Source of the DNA: Sphingobium naphthae
GTDB taxonomy: Bacteria > Pseudomonadota > Alphaproteobacteria > Sphingomonadales > Sphingomonadaceae
NCBI RefSeq assembly: GCF_020782235.1
Contig: NZ_JAJGNO010000012.1
Location: forward strand, 92,201 to 156,200
Length of the DNA stretch: 64,000 nt
Reading direction: 5' to 3'
Position numbers and translations under genes: made by a program. The notes below the pieces were generated by a model. That model was not told the origin of the DNA. It did not search any database and saw only the letters and a list, made by a program, of their open reading frames with translations. Position 1 is the first letter of the stretch, and each line of letters opens with the position of its first letter. This document shows positions 25,624 through 35,515 of the stretch, piece by piece.

Positions 25624-27996
25624 ATGTCCGTCCGTTCGTCCATTCGCCTGTCCGCGCGCGCGGCATTGCTGATCGCCAGCGCCGCCGGCGCCTTGAGCGC
25701 CGCCCACGCGCAGGAGCCCGTGGCGGAGGATGAAGGCCAGATCACCGTCACCGGCCGCCGCGTATCGCAATCGTCCGAAGCGATCGGCGAGGACAAGGTC
25801 AGCAATGTCGTCGCCGTGACGCGCGAGGCGCTGCTGTCCGCGCCATCGGGTATTTCGGGGCTCAAGATGCTGGAGCAGCTACCCGGCTTCAACGTCCAGA
25901 CCGACGGCGCGCTCGGCCTCTATGAATTCGGCAATTCGGTGCAGACTCGCGCCTTCAACCTGGACCAGATCGGCTTCGTGGTGGACGGCATCCCGACCGG
26001 CCGCAGCGACGCCTTTGGCGGCAGCCCGGTATTCCGCTATGTCGACAATGAAAATCTGGGCGTGGTGGAGGCCGCGGTCGGCGCGGGCGACGTGTCGCTG
26101 CCCAGCTATTCGACGCTGGGACCGGTCGTGCAATATAACAGCATCGCCCCGCAGGAGGAGATGGGCCTGTTCGTTTCCCAGAGCTTCGGCGACTTCGACA
26201 TGAAGCGCACCTTCATCCGCGCCAGCACCGGCCGGGTGGGGCCGTTCAAGGCCTATGTCAGCCGCACCAAGCTCGACACCGACCTGTGGCGCGGCCCGGG
26301 GTCGGTGGATCGCGAACATTGGGAGGCGCAGGTCCATGCCGACCTTGGCGGCGACAGCTGGGCGCGGTTCAAATTCGTGTCGAACGACTTTTTCGACTAT
26401 GATTCCCCATCAGTGTCGCGCGCGCTCTACAATTGCGCGGCGACAGACATTCTGGGCCGCTGTGGCCGGGACGCGGCCTATATCGAAAATGTCCCCAACA
26501 CGACGCCGGGTTTCGAGCCGACCGTGCCGGGCGTCTATTATTCGAACAGCAATTATGCGCAGGTCTACAACCTTGCCATCAACGTGCGGAAGGACAAGCT
26601 GTACGGCGCGACCTTCCACGCCGGCATCGCCGATGGCGTCTGGGCCGAATCCACCCTCTATTGGGAGGACAAGAGCGGCTATGGCGTATCGCCCGACACC
26701 TATGCCAACTCGCTGACCCGCTATACCGGCCAGGTGGCGGTGGGGCTGCCGGTGGTCGCGCCGCGCGGCGTGGAGTTCGGCCGCTCGGGCGTGGGCGGCG
26801 ACCGCTATGGCATCACGACCAAGCTCCACTGGGAGATGGGCGTCAACACCGTCGAAACCGGCATGTGGGCGGAGGTCGACAAATATCACCGGACGCAGGC
26901 GCGCTACAATACGGTGGATGGCGCTCCCGATGGCGCGCCCTTGCTCGACGAACTGGTCTATCTGCGCCGCGACTATCGTTCCAAGCGCGACACGCTCCAG
27001 ATTTTCCTCAAGGACACGCTCAAGCTCGCCGACGAGCGGCTGGTGCTGGACCTTGGCTTCAAGGGGCTGATGCTGGACTATAGTTATAACGGCTATCGCG
27101 ATTTCGACGATTATTACCGCACGGTGAGCGGCGTCGCGGTGGAAGGCTATGGCCCCAGCGTCAATCGCGCCCAATATCGCGACATGTTCCTGCCCATGGC
27201 CGGCATCCTCTACAAGATCGACGGCCGGACCCAGGTCTTCGCCTCCTATGCCGAAAATATGGCGCTGCCCAAGGGGATGGATGACATCTTCTCGGTCATC
27301 CGGTCGGGCGGCGCGCTGGTGCCGCAGCCGGCGCCGGAACGATCGACCAATATGGAAGTGGGCATCCGCACCAACCAGGGGCAGCTCTACGCCTCGCTCG
27401 CCGGCTATTACACCAAATTCAAGAACCGCATCCAGTCGATCACGAGCATCCTGCCCGGCAGCGGCGGCGCGGCGACCGAAACCTTTTATCAGAATGTCGG
27501 CCGGGTTCGCGCCTATGGCGTGGAACTCAGCGGCACCTACAAGCCCGCCTTCCTCGATGGGCTGGCCTATGGCAATATGAACGTCACCTACAACAATGCG
27601 AAGTTCAAGGACGACATACCGGCGGCGACGCCGATCGAGATCGCCGGCAAATATCTGCCCGACAGCGCGAAATGGATCGTCAGCGGCGGCGTCACCATCG
27701 AACCGGCCAGCTGGCTGGTCGCCAATATCTCGGGCAAATATACGTCGAAGCGCTGGTCGACCTTCACCAACACGCCCGGGTCGAGCGTGCCGGGCTTCAC
27801 CGTGTTCAGCGCCTATGTCGACATTGGCGATGGCTGGAGCTTTGGCCCGGTCAAGAGCGTGAAGGCGCGGTTCAACATCGACAATCTGTTCGACAAGGAT
27901 ACGCTGTCCTATATTTCCTCGTCGGTGACCGGCGACGGGTTCTTCCGTCCGCTCAGCCCGCGCACCTTCCAGTTCACCATCACGGGGGAAATCTGA
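25624..27996 (+). CDS. TonB-dependent outer-membrane receptor
   Basis: 790 aa. A signal peptide (RAALLIASAAGALSAAHAQ) is followed by a TonB-box-like QITVTGRR, a plug domain with LEQLPGFNVQTDG and VQTRAFNLDQIGFVVDGIP, and a 22-strand barrel ending in the aromatic FQFTITGEI. It imports a scarce nutrient across the outer membrane using the proton motive force. Its stop overlaps the start of a secreted-type M19 dipeptidase (TGATG), hinting at a peptide or peptide-conjugate ligand. Confidence 0.93.
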   Translation: MSVRSSIRLSARAALLIASAAGALSAAHAQEPVAEDEGQITVTGRRVSQSSEAIGEDKVSNVVAVTREALLSAPSGISGLKMLEQLPGFNVQTDGALGLYEFGNSVQTRAFNLDQIGFVVDGIPTGRSDAFGGSPVFRYVDNENLGVVEAAVGAGDVSLPSYSTLGPVVQYNSIAPQEEMGLFVSQSFGDFDMKRTFIRASTGRVGPFKAYVSRTKLDTDLWRGPGSVDREHWEAQVHADLGGDSWARFKFVSNDFFDYDSPSVSRALYNCAATDILGRCGRDAAYIENVPNTTPGFEPTVPGVYYSNSNYAQVYNLAINVRKDKLYGATFHAGIADGVWAESTLYWEDKSGYGVSPDTYANSLTRYTGQVAVGLPVVAPRGVEFGRSGVGGDRYGITTKLHWEMGVNTVETGMWAEVDKYHRTQARYNTVDGAPDGAPLLDELVYLRRDYRSKRDTLQIFLKDTLKLADERLVLDLGFKGLMLDYSYNGYRDFDDYYRTVSGVAVEGYGPSVNRAQYRDMFLPMAGILYKIDGRTQVFASYAENMALPKGMDDIFSVIRSGGALVPQPAPERSTNMEVGIRTNQGQLYASLAGYYTKFKNRIQSITSILPGSGGAATETFYQNVGRVRAYGVELSGTYKPAFLDGLAYGNMNVTYNNAKFKDDIPAATPIEIAGKYLPDSAKWIVSGGVTIEPASWLVANISGKYTSKRWSTFTNTPGSSVPGFTVFSAYVDIGDGWSFGPVKSVKARFNIDNLFDKDTLSYISSSVTGDGFFRPLSPRTFQFTITGEI

Positions 27997-29225
27997 TGCG
28001 CGCGACGTTGATGATGGGAGCGGCGATTGCGGCGCTGCTCCCGCTCTGCGCCATGGCGCAGGCGCCGACCGTGTCGAAGCGGGACTATCAGTTGCACCAG
28101 AAGCTGCTGACGCTCGACAGCCATCTCGACACGCCGGCCTCGCTCGACCTGCCCGGCTGGTCGATCGACGACGAACATGATGTGCTGCACGACTATACGC
28201 AGGTCGACCTGCCGCGCATGAAGAAGGGCGGGCTGGATGGCGGCTTCTGGGCCATCTATACGAGCCAGGGCCCGCTGACGGTCGAAGGGTTCCGCAAGGC
28301 GCGCGACTTCGCGATCCTGCGGGGCCTGTCGATCCGCAACATGGTGGCGGCGGACCCCGACAATTTCGCGCTGGCGCTGGAGGCAAAGGATGCAGCGCCG
28401 ATCGCGGCGGCGGGCAAGCGGGTCGTCTATATGTCGATCGAAAACGCCTATCCGCTGGGTGAGGACGTGTCGCTGCTCGACACTTTCTACGCCATGGGCG
28501 TGCGGGTCGTCGGCTTCGCCCATTTCGCGCATAATCAGTTTGCCGACAGCTCCACCGATCCGTCGGGCAAGCCGCGCTTTGGCGGCCTGTCGCCGCTGGG
28601 CAAGCAATTGCTGACGGAGATGAACCGGCTGGGGGTGGTGCCCGACGCATCGCACAGCAGCGACCAGGTGCTGGACGATCTGCTGGCGCTTTCCACCACG
28701 CCGGTGCTGCTCACTCATTCGGGCTGCAAGGCGGTCTACGACCATCCGCGCAACATCGACGACGCGCATCTGAAGGCGCTGGCGGCCAAGGGCGGCGTCA
28801 TTCAGATGAACGCCTATGGCGCCTATCTGCGCGCCTCCACCCCCAATCCGCAGCGGCAGGCCGCATTGAAGGCGCTCTATGCCGACATGCGCGAGGGCGC
28901 GACGATGACGGCGGAGAAACGCGCGCAGTTGCTCGCCAAGCGGCAGGAGATCGACCGGCTCTATCCCGACACCGATCGGCCGACCTTCGACGATTTCATG
29001 AAGCATATGCTTCATGCGCTGGAGGTCGTCGGACCCGATCATGTCGGGGTCGGCGCGGATTGGGACGGCGGCGGCGGCGTGGTGGGCATGGAGGATGTGG
29101 TCGACCTGCCCCGGATTACCGCCGCGCTGCTCAAGGCCGGCTATAGCGAGGCCGACGTGCAGAAAATCTGGTCCGGCAATGTGCTGCGCGTGCTCGCCGC
29201 GGCGGAGGCGGGGAAGGCGCGATAG
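27996..29225 (+). CDS. Membrane dipeptidase, peptidase family M19
   Basis: 409 aa from ATG 27996, sharing one base with the receptor stop. A signal peptide (MGAAIAALLPLCAMAQA) places it in the periplasm. M19 metal ligands are visible: LDSHLDTP (HxD), SIENAYPLG, SHSS, THSGCKAV and GVGADWDGGG. Hydrolyses dipeptides, including those with a C-terminal D-residue. With the coupled receptor it would form an import-and-cleave unit for peptides. Confidence 0.92.
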   Translation: MRATLMMGAAIAALLPLCAMAQAPTVSKRDYQLHQKLLTLDSHLDTPASLDLPGWSIDDEHDVLHDYTQVDLPRMKKGGLDGGFWAIYTSQGPLTVEGFRKARDFAILRGLSIRNMVAADPDNFALALEAKDAAPIAAAGKRVVYMSIENAYPLGEDVSLLDTFYAMGVRVVGFAHFAHNQFADSSTDPSGKPRFGGLSPLGKQLLTEMNRLGVVPDASHSSDQVLDDLLALSTTPVLLTHSGCKAVYDHPRNIDDAHLKALAAKGGVIQMNAYGAYLRASTPNPQRQAALKALYADMREGATMTAEKRAQLLAKRQEIDRLYPDTDRPTFDDFMKHMLHALEVVGPDHVGVGADWDGGGGVVGMEDVVDLPRITAALLKAGYSEADVQKIWSGNVLRVLAAAEAGKAR

Positions 29226-29238
29226 GTGCGGCCGGCGC

Positions 29239-30123
29239 CTATTTCCCCTCCAGCATCTCGATCATCGCGGAGAAGTCGCGACCGGCTTCTCCGCGATTGG
29301 CCAGCATCTGGTAGAGCGCTTCGGCGGCATTGCCCATCGGCACCGATGCGCCCACGGACGCGGCCGCCTCGCTCGCGAGCTTGAGGTCCTTCAGCATCAG
29401 CCCGACGGCAAAGCCGCCCTGATAGCCATTGTCCGCGGGCGTTTGCGGCCCGACGCCGGGCACGGGGCAATAGCTGGTCATCGACCAGCTCTGGCCCGAC
29501 GACACGCTGGAAATATCGTAGAAGGTCTGCGGGTCGAGCCCCAGCTTCTTCGCCATGGCGAAGCTTTCGCAGGTGGCGATCATGGTCGCGCCCAGCAGCA
29601 TATTGTTGCAGATCTTGGCGGCCTGACCATTGCCGGGGCCGCCGGCATGGATCACCGCCTTGCCCATGGCGGCGAGGATCGGCTGGGCCCTGGCGAAGGC
29701 GGCATCGGTCCCGCCGACCATGAAGGTGAGCGTGCCGCCATTGGCGGCCGCGATGCCGCCCGACACGGGCGCGTCCACCATGTCGAACCCCGCCGTCGCC
29801 GCCGCCTCGCTCACGCGGCGCGCGGTCGCGACGTCGATCGTGGAGCAATCGAGCAACAGCGCGCCCGGTCGCGCGGCGTCGAACAGCGCGCGGCCATAGA
29901 CGTCCTCCACATGGCTGCCCGCCGGCAGCATGGTGACGACCGCATCCGCCCCCGCCACGGCATCGATGGCGCTGGCAGCGCGTGTCGCGCCATGGCCTTC
30001 GGCGCGCGCCAGCGCGTCTTCGGACAAGTCGAAGGCGCGGACGGCATAGCCGTTCTTCAGCAGATTGGCGGCCATCCCGCCGCCCATATTGCCAAGGCCG
30101 ATGAAGGCGATCGTCTGGGTCAT
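29239..30123 (-). CDS. mmsB: 3-hydroxyisobutyrate dehydrogenase
   Basis: 294 aa from ATG 30123. N-terminal NAD motif FIGLGNMGGGMAANLL, substrate motif DAPVSGGIAAANGGTL and the catalytic Lys in NGQAAKICNNMLLG are diagnostic of the beta-hydroxyacid dehydrogenase family, closest to HIBADH. Oxidises 3-hydroxyisobutyrate to methylmalonate semialdehyde in valine breakdown. Third gene of the minus-strand cluster with the hydrolase and acyl-CoA dehydrogenase. Confidence 0.92.
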   Translation of the reverse strand: MTQTIAFIGLGNMGGGMAANLLKNGYAVRAFDLSEDALARAEGHGATRAASAIDAVAGADAVVTMLPAGSHVEDVYGRALFDAARPGALLLDCSTIDVATARRVSEAAATAGFDMVDAPVSGGIAAANGGTLTFMVGGTDAAFARAQPILAAMGKAVIHAGGPGNGQAAKICNNMLLGATMIATCESFAMAKKLGLDPQTFYDISSVSSGQSWSMTSYCPVPGVGPQTPADNGYQGGFAVGLMLKDLKLASEAAASVGASVPMGNAAEALYQMLANRGEAGRDFSAMIEMLEGK

Positions 30124-30152
30124 GTCGGGCATCCTCTCGTCATTCTTTCTGG

Positions 30153-31238
30153 TCAGGCGTCGGCTAGCTGGGGCAGGGGCGTCCACTGCCGATCGGGGGG
30201 CAACGGCGCGAAGATCGCGTCGATCATCTCGTCGCGCACCTCCTCCAGCGTCGCGGGGGTCCAGCGCGGCGCATTATCCTTGTCGAAGATCACAGCGCGC
30301 ACGCCCTCGACAAAATCGGGCCGGCGGATGACGGCGCAGGCGAGGCCGAACTCCATCGCCATATTGTCGGCGAAGCTGGGCTTGGCCGCGCCCTCGACCA
30401 ACTGGCGCAGCGCGACCTTGATCGTCTGCGGCGATTTGGTGCGCAGGATCGACGCCTGCTTGCGCGCCCATTCGCCGCTATCGGCCTCCAGCGCGGCGAC
30501 GATCTCCTCCGCCTTGTCCGATGCGAACAGCCGGTCGATGTCGGCGCGGGCGGCTTGCAGTTTTGACGGGGGCGGCTGGATGCTTGCCGCGTCGAGCACG
30601 AGCGTCAGGTCGAAGGGATCGGTCAGGATGCGGGCCTTGACGGCGTCCAGCGCTTCCGAGGGCATATAATGCGTGGCGATGCCGACCGCGATGCAGTCCG
30701 CCCCGTCGATCCGCGCGCCGGTGGTCGCCAGCCAAGCGCCGGTGCGGCCGGGCAGGCGCGGCAGATACCAGCCGCCGCCAACGTCGGGAAACAGGCCGAT
30801 GCCGGTTTCGGGCATGGCGAAGCTGGTGCGTTCGGTCGCGACCCGGTAGCGCGCCGGCAGCGACAGCCCCACGCCGCCGCCCATGACGATGCCGTCCATA
30901 AAGGCGACGATCGGCTTTTCATAGACGAACAGCAGATGGTTCATCCGATATTCGACGCTGAAGAAACGCTCCGCCTCCACGCCGTCCGCCGCGGCGCTGC
31001 GCGCGATCAGCGCGATGTCGCCCCCGGCGCAAAAGCCGCGCGACAATTTGGGATCGCCATCGGGCGCGGGCAGATGGTCGATCATCACGGCCACGACGCT
31101 GTCGTCGCGCGCCCAGGCGAGCAGGGCGTCGTTGATCGCGCCGCACATGTCCGCCGTCAGCGCGTGGATCGCCCTGGGCCGGTTCAGCCTGATGCGTCCG
31201 ACGCCATTTTCGACGAAGGTCAGCACGTCATCGGTCAT
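30153..31238 (-). CDS. 3-hydroxyisobutyryl-CoA hydrolase
   Basis: 361 aa. Of several clustered ATGs I take 31238, with AGGAG 6 bp upstream. The crotonase fold has the HIBCH-specific pattern: GFCAGGDIALIAR, FMDGIVMGGGVGLSLPARYRVATE and MPETGIGLFPDVGGGWYLPR, and it is longer than hydratases (about 260 aa). Hydrolyses 3-hydroxyisobutyryl-CoA, preventing build-up of reactive methacrylyl-CoA. Sits between mmsB and the acyl-CoA dehydrogenase. Confidence 0.92.
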   Translation of the reverse strand: MTDDVLTFVENGVGRIRLNRPRAIHALTADMCGAINDALLAWARDDSVVAVMIDHLPAPDGDPKLSRGFCAGGDIALIARSAAADGVEAERFFSVEYRMNHLLFVYEKPIVAFMDGIVMGGGVGLSLPARYRVATERTSFAMPETGIGLFPDVGGGWYLPRLPGRTGAWLATTGARIDGADCIAVGIATHYMPSEALDAVKARILTDPFDLTLVLDAASIQPPPSKLQAARADIDRLFASDKAEEIVAALEADSGEWARKQASILRTKSPQTIKVALRQLVEGAAKPSFADNMAMEFGLACAVIRRPDFVEGVRAVIFDKDNAPRWTPATLEEVRDEMIDAIFAPLPPDRQWTPLPQLADA

Positions 31239-31269
31239 CATCATCTCCTGCGGGGCCATGGCGCCGCCT

Positions 31270-32415
31270 TCATCCCTGCCGCAGCATGTCGCGCGCGATG
31301 ATCATCCGCATCACTTGGTTGGTGCCTTCCAATATGGAATGGACGCGCAGGTCGCGCCAGAAGCGCTCGATCGGATAATCCATCAGATAGCCGTAGCCGC
31401 CATGCAGCTGCAGCGCGCGATCGACCACCGACGAGCCGGTGTCGGTGGCGAAGCGCTTGGCCATGGCGGCAAAGCGCGTCTTGTCGGGCGCATTGTCCGT
31501 CACCTTGACCGCGGCGGCATAGAGCAGCGTGCGCGCCGCCTCCAATTCGGTCTGCATGTCGGCCAGCATGAACTGCGTATTCTGGAAGTCGGCGATCGCC
31601 TGACCGAACTGCTTGCGCTCCTTGCTATAGGCCACCGCTTCGTCGATGCAGCGCTGCGCCCCGCCCAGCGAGCAGGCGCCGATGTTGAGCCGGCCGCCGT
31701 CCAGCCCCATCATCGCGATGCGAAAACCTTCGCCCTCACCTCCGACCAGATTGTCCGCCGGCACGCGCACGCCGTCGAAATTGACCTGCGCGGTGGGCTG
31801 CGAATGCCAGCCGAGCTTGCGTTCCTGCGCGCCGAAGCTGACGCCGGGCATGTCCTTTTCGATGACGAGGCAGCTGATGCCCTTGGGGCCTTCCTCGCCG
31901 GTGCGGACCATCACGACGTAGATGTCATTCTCGCCGCCGCCAGAAATGAACTGCTTGGAGCCGGTGACGACATAATGGTCGCCCTCACGCACCGCCTGCG
32001 TCTTGAGCGCGGCCGCGTCCGACCCCGATCCCGCTTCCGTCAGGCAATAGCTGCCCATGCGCGCCATCGTCACCATGGCGGGCAGATATTTGTCCTTCAC
32101 CGCCTGGCTGCCGAACCGGTCGATCATCCAGGAGGCCATGTTGTGGATCGAGATGAAGGCGCTGGTCGACGGACAGCCATAGGCCATCGCCTCCATGATC
32201 AGCGCCGCTTCCAGTCGGCCAAGGCCGATGCCGCCCGATGCTTCGGACACGTAGATGCTGCCAAAGCCCAGTTCCGCCGCGGCGCGAATGGCATCGCGGG
32301 GGAAGATATGCTTTTCGTCCCATTCGGCAGCGAAGGGCGTGATGGCGTCTGCGGTGAAGCGGCGCGCCATGTCCTGGATCGCGCGCTGGTCCTCGGTGAG
32401 GTCGAATTGGGTCAT
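31270..32415 (-). CDS. Acyl-CoA dehydrogenase, probably isobutyryl-CoA dehydrogenase
   Basis: 381 aa, full-length ACAD. FAD/substrate motifs include CLTEAGSGSDAAALKT, KQFISGGGENDIYVV and the C-terminal catalytic base region SILEGTNQVMRMIIAR (Glu in LEGTNQ). Passes electrons to ETF. Substrate assignment rests on the two downstream valine-pathway genes; on sequence alone short/branched-chain ACAD is the safe call. First gene of the cluster. Confidence 0.88.
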   Translation of the reverse strand: MTQFDLTEDQRAIQDMARRFTADAITPFAAEWDEKHIFPRDAIRAAAELGFGSIYVSEASGGIGLGRLEAALIMEAMAYGCPSTSAFISIHNMASWMIDRFGSQAVKDKYLPAMVTMARMGSYCLTEAGSGSDAAALKTQAVREGDHYVVTGSKQFISGGGENDIYVVMVRTGEEGPKGISCLVIEKDMPGVSFGAQERKLGWHSQPTAQVNFDGVRVPADNLVGGEGEGFRIAMMGLDGGRLNIGACSLGGAQRCIDEAVAYSKERKQFGQAIADFQNTQFMLADMQTELEAARTLLYAAAVKVTDNAPDKTRFAAMAKRFATDTGSSVVDRALQLHGGYGYLMDYPIERFWRDLRVHSILEGTNQVMRMIIARDMLRQG

Positions 32416-32658
32416 GCTCTCCTAACTCTGCGGCTCTTGTCGTCATGCCGGTCTGCGCGCCATGATCATTCTGGACATGTACTTAGCAATTCCGCGGCAA
32501 AGGCGGCAACTGTGAAATTATATATCGCGGCTCCGCAATTTTGCTAGGCCAGCCAGGAACGCGCTTGCGGCGTCCTCGGCGACGCGAAAGCTGATCGACG
32601 CGGCGGCGCGACCCCGCTAAGGGAGTCGCGATGGATAGAGAGCGGTCGCATTTCGCCC

Positions 32659-33288
32659 ATGCAGCATAGGTCCAAGCGTAGCCGGGCGATCGCCTTGCAG
32701 AATAGCGCGTTCCGCACCCGCGCCACCGAATATCTCGATTTCCTGGCCGCCTGGGTGCAAAAGCCGCGCCAGACTGCTTCGGTGGTCCCGTCCAGCCGCT
32801 ATCTCGCGCGCCTGATGGTGGCGCAGATCGACCCTGCCGGCGGCCGCGTGCTCGAACTGGGTGGAGGCACTGGCGTCTTCACCCGGGCCATACTGGAAAC
32901 CGGGCTGCCGGCGGCCAAGCTGGAAGTGGTCGAGATCAATCCGGCCTTCGCGCGCGGGCTGCGCCGCCATTTCCCCACCGTGTCCGTGCTGGAGACGCCG
33001 GCGCAGATCGTGTCCACCGCGACCGCGGGCGAACCGGGCGCATATCAGACGGTGGTGAGCGGCCTGCCGCTGCTGGCGATGGATCGGCACATGCATGCCG
33101 ACATCCTGTCCGAAGCCTTCCGCATGCTGATGCCGGGCGGCAGCTTCGTGCAGTTCACCTATTCGATGCGCCCGCCGGTCAATCGCGACATACTCGATGC
33201 GCTGGGGCTGGACGTGGTGCGCGCGGGCCACACCGTGCGCAACTTCCCGCCCGCGACCGTTTTCCGATTTTTCCGGCGCGGCGAATAG
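32659..33288 (+). CDS. SAM-dependent methyltransferase, PmtA-like
   Basis: 209 aa. A short basic N-terminus precedes a class I fold: motif I LELGGGTGVFTRAIL (about 65-79), VVEINPAFARGLR and VVSGLPLLAM. This pattern matches bacterial phosphatidylethanolamine N-methyltransferases (PmtA) and the KsgA-related group. It would act at the inner leaflet to make methylated PE/phosphatidylcholine, but other small lipids or proteins are possible. Monocistronic; a 240-bp A/T-rich region separates it from the divergent dehydrogenase. Confidence 0.72.
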   Translation: MQHRSKRSRAIALQNSAFRTRATEYLDFLAAWVQKPRQTASVVPSSRYLARLMVAQIDPAGGRVLELGGGTGVFTRAILETGLPAAKLEVVEINPAFARGLRRHFPTVSVLETPAQIVSTATAGEPGAYQTVVSGLPLLAMDRHMHADILSEAFRMLMPGGSFVQFTYSMRPPVNRDILDALGLDVVRAGHTVRNFPPATVFRFFRRGE

Positions 33289-33348
33289 GTTGCACATCAC
33301 CATCGGCCTCCTATCTTCGCCGCAACGCGACAAGGGGGAGCGCCGATC

Positions 33349-34281
33349 ATGGCATCCATTATCGACATTGCCGGCCTGACCAAACGCTATGCGTCGGGCT
33401 TCGAGGCGCTGAAGGGCGTCGATCTTTCGATCGAGGAAGGCGAGATTTTCGCGCTGCTCGGGCCCAATGGCGCGGGCAAGACGACGATGATCTCGATCGT
33501 CTGCGGCATCGCGCGGCCGACCAGCGGCACGGTGCGCGTCGCGGGCCACGACATTCTGCGCGACTACCGCGGCGCGCGCAGCGCCATCGGCCTGGTGCCC
33601 CAGGAATTGAGCACCGACCAGTTCGAGCGAGTGATCGACACGGTGACGTTCAGCCGGGGCCTGTTCGGCAAGCCGCGCAACGACGCCTATGTGGAAAAAA
33701 TCCTGCGCGACCTGTCGCTGTGGGACAAGCGGCACAACAAGATATTGGAGCTATCGGGCGGCATGAAGCGCCGCGTGATGATCGCCAAGGCGTTGAGCCA
33801 CGAGCCGCGCGTCCTGTTCCTGGACGAGCCCACCGCCGGCGTCGACGTCGAACTGCGCCGCGACATGTGGAAGCTGATCGGCGAACTGCGCCAGACCGGC
33901 GTCACCATCATCCTCACCACCCATTATATCGAGGAAGCCGAGGAAATGGCGGACCGGGTCGGGGTCATCACCAGGGGCGAATTGCTGCTGGTCGAGCAGA
34001 AGACCGCGCTGATGAAGAAGCTGGGCAAGAAGACGCTGACGATCGTGCTGGCCGACGCGATCGCCGCGCTGCCGCCCGAATTGTCGGAGTGGGACGTCAG
34101 CCTGCACGCGCAGGGGCATGAGATCGAATATGTGTTCGACGCCCAGGCGGAGCGCACCGGCGTCTCCTCGCTGCTGCGGCGGCTGGCCGACCTTGGCATC
34201 GGCTACAAGGACCTCAACACCCGCCAGAGCAGCCTGGAGGATATTTTCGTCAGCCTCGTCCATCAGGAGAAGGCCGCATGA
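33349..34281 (+). CDS. ABC transporter ATP-binding protein (ABC-2 type)
   Basis: 310 aa. Walker [11 protein letters not shown]-loop GLVPQE, signature LSGGMKRRV, Walker [13 protein letters not shown] and the switch His in [17 protein letters not shown] are all intact. A C-terminal extension of about 85 residues ends in [14 protein letters not shown], typical of ATPases paired with ABC-2 permeases. Overlaps its permease gene by ATGA (34278). Substrate unknown. Confidence 0.93.
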   Translation: MASIIDIAGLTKRYASGFEALKGVDLSIEEGEIFALLGPNGAGKTTMISIVCGIARPTSGTVRVAGHDILRDYRGARSAIGLVPQELSTDQFERVIDTVTFSRGLFGKPRNDAYVEKILRDLSLWDKRHNKILELSGGMKRRVMIAKALSHEPRVLFLDEPTAGVDVELRRDMWKLIGELRQTGVTIILTTHYIEEAEEMADRVGVITRGELLLVEQKTALMKKLGKKTLTIVLADAIAALPPELSEWDVSLHAQGHEIEYVFDAQAERTGVSSLLRRLADLGIGYKDLNTRQSSLEDIFVSLVHQEKAA

Positions 34282-35048
34282 GCCTCCAGAATCTGCGCGC
34301 CATCGCGGCCATCTACAAGTTCGAGCTGCACCGGTTCCGCCGCACGTGGCTGACCGGCCTGCTGGTGCCGGTGATCACCACATCGCTGTATTTCGTGGTG
34401 TTCGGCGGCGCGATCGGATCGCGCATGACCGAAGTGGACGGCATCCCCTATGCCGCCTTCATCGTGCCCGGCCTGATCATGATGTCGATGTTCACCGAAA
34501 GCATCTTCAACGCGAGTTTCGGCATCTACATGCCCAAATTCACCGGCACCATCTACGAACTGCTGTCGGCGCCCGTATCGGCGGCCGAAACGGTCATCGC
34601 CTATGTCGGCGCGGCGGCGACCAAGTCGCTGATCGTGGGCACCATCATCTTCGTGACGGCGCATCTGTTCGTGGACATAGAGGTCGCGCATCCGATCGCC
34701 ATGGCCGGCTTCATGGTACTGATCGCAGTCAGCTTCTGCCTGTTCGGCTTCATCCTGGGCATATGGGCGCAGAGTTTCGAGCAGTTGCAGGTCATCCCGC
34801 TGCTGCTGATCATGCCGATGACCTTCCTGGGCGGCGCCTTTTATTCGGTCCATATGCTGGCCGAGCCCTGGCGCACGATCACGCTCTTCAACCCGATCGT
34901 CTATCTGATCTCGGGCTTTCGCTGGACCTTCTTCGGCAAGGGCGATGTGGGGATCGAATTCAGCCTGGCCTTTGTCGCGGGAATGCTGGCGGTCTGCATC
35001 GCCATCATCGGCTGGATTTTCCGCACGGGCTACAGGCTGAAAAAATAG
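34278..35048 (+). CDS. ABC-2 type transporter permease
   Basis: 256 aa with six hydrophobic helices, first at [20 protein letters not shown], and the family motif SPVSAAE-like [17 protein letters not shown] in the cytoplasmic/third segment. Translated directly after its ATPase. NodJ/Wzm-like ABC-2 exporters move drugs, lipids or polysaccharides; nothing nearby specifies which. Confidence 0.92.
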   Translation: MSLQNLRAIAAIYKFELHRFRRTWLTGLLVPVITTSLYFVVFGGAIGSRMTEVDGIPYAAFIVPGLIMMSMFTESIFNASFGIYMPKFTGTIYELLSAPVSAAETVIAYVGAAATKSLIVGTIIFVTAHLFVDIEVAHPIAMAGFMVLIAVSFCLFGFILGIWAQSFEQLQVIPLLLIMPMTFLGGAFYSVHMLAEPWRTITLFNPIVYLISGFRWTFFGKGDVGIEFSLAFVAGMLAVCIAIIGWIFRTGYRLKK

Positions 35049-35104
35049 GGAAGGGGCGGGGCGCTCCGGCGCTGCCGCCCGCCAGGGCATTCAAGCGGGA
35101 AGGA

Positions 35105-35425
35105 TCAGGCGGCGGCGCTTTCGGGCGCGACAGCGAACAGGGTCACGCCCTTATATTTGTCGTCGCCGTCATTATAGAGGCCGTACATCGCCTCGAACGT
35201 GTCATCGAGCACCTGCAGGTCCGACAGGCCTGCCAGCTTGAACGTGCCAAGCTTCAACTCGCGCGGCGGGCGGCCGTCCCGGTCCGTCGTCACGGCGTCG
35301 ATATACATTTCGTCGTGACGGGTGTAGAGGATGTGCGGCGCCAGGGTGACGACCATCTTGTTATAGGTCACCTTCAGGCACTTCTGGAGCGCGATCGCTT
35401 CAAAAATCTCGGTCGGGGCTTGCAT
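35105..35425 (-). CDS. Hypothetical protein with a WYL-like segment
   Basis: 106 aa. The arrangement FEAIALQKCLKVTYNK, then LAPHILYTRHDEMYIDAV, then PRELKLGTFKLAGLSDLQVLD follows the WYL fold (ligand-sensing SH3-like barrel) seen in transcription regulators, but there is no DNA-binding domain. It may be a free-standing sensor or a fragment. A GGGAGAG precedes the ATG. Convergent with the ABC genes. Confidence 0.6.
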   Translation of the reverse strand: MQAPTEIFEAIALQKCLKVTYNKMVVTLAPHILYTRHDEMYIDAVTTDRDGRPPRELKLGTFKLAGLSDLQVLDDTFEAMYGLYNDGDDKYKGVTLFAVAPESAAA

Positions 35426-35515
35426 GATCGGCTCTCCCTGACGGATTTTCGTGATTCTTTCAATTGCTTTGTGCGCCGCACCATTTCTTCCCGTGCAATC
35501 GTCGCGGCGAACCGT

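Noticed and set aside
32416..32658. Small gene in the 240-bp A/T-rich gap
   Set aside because: Open frames lack ribosome-binding sites and similarity; the gap is best read as two divergent promoters.
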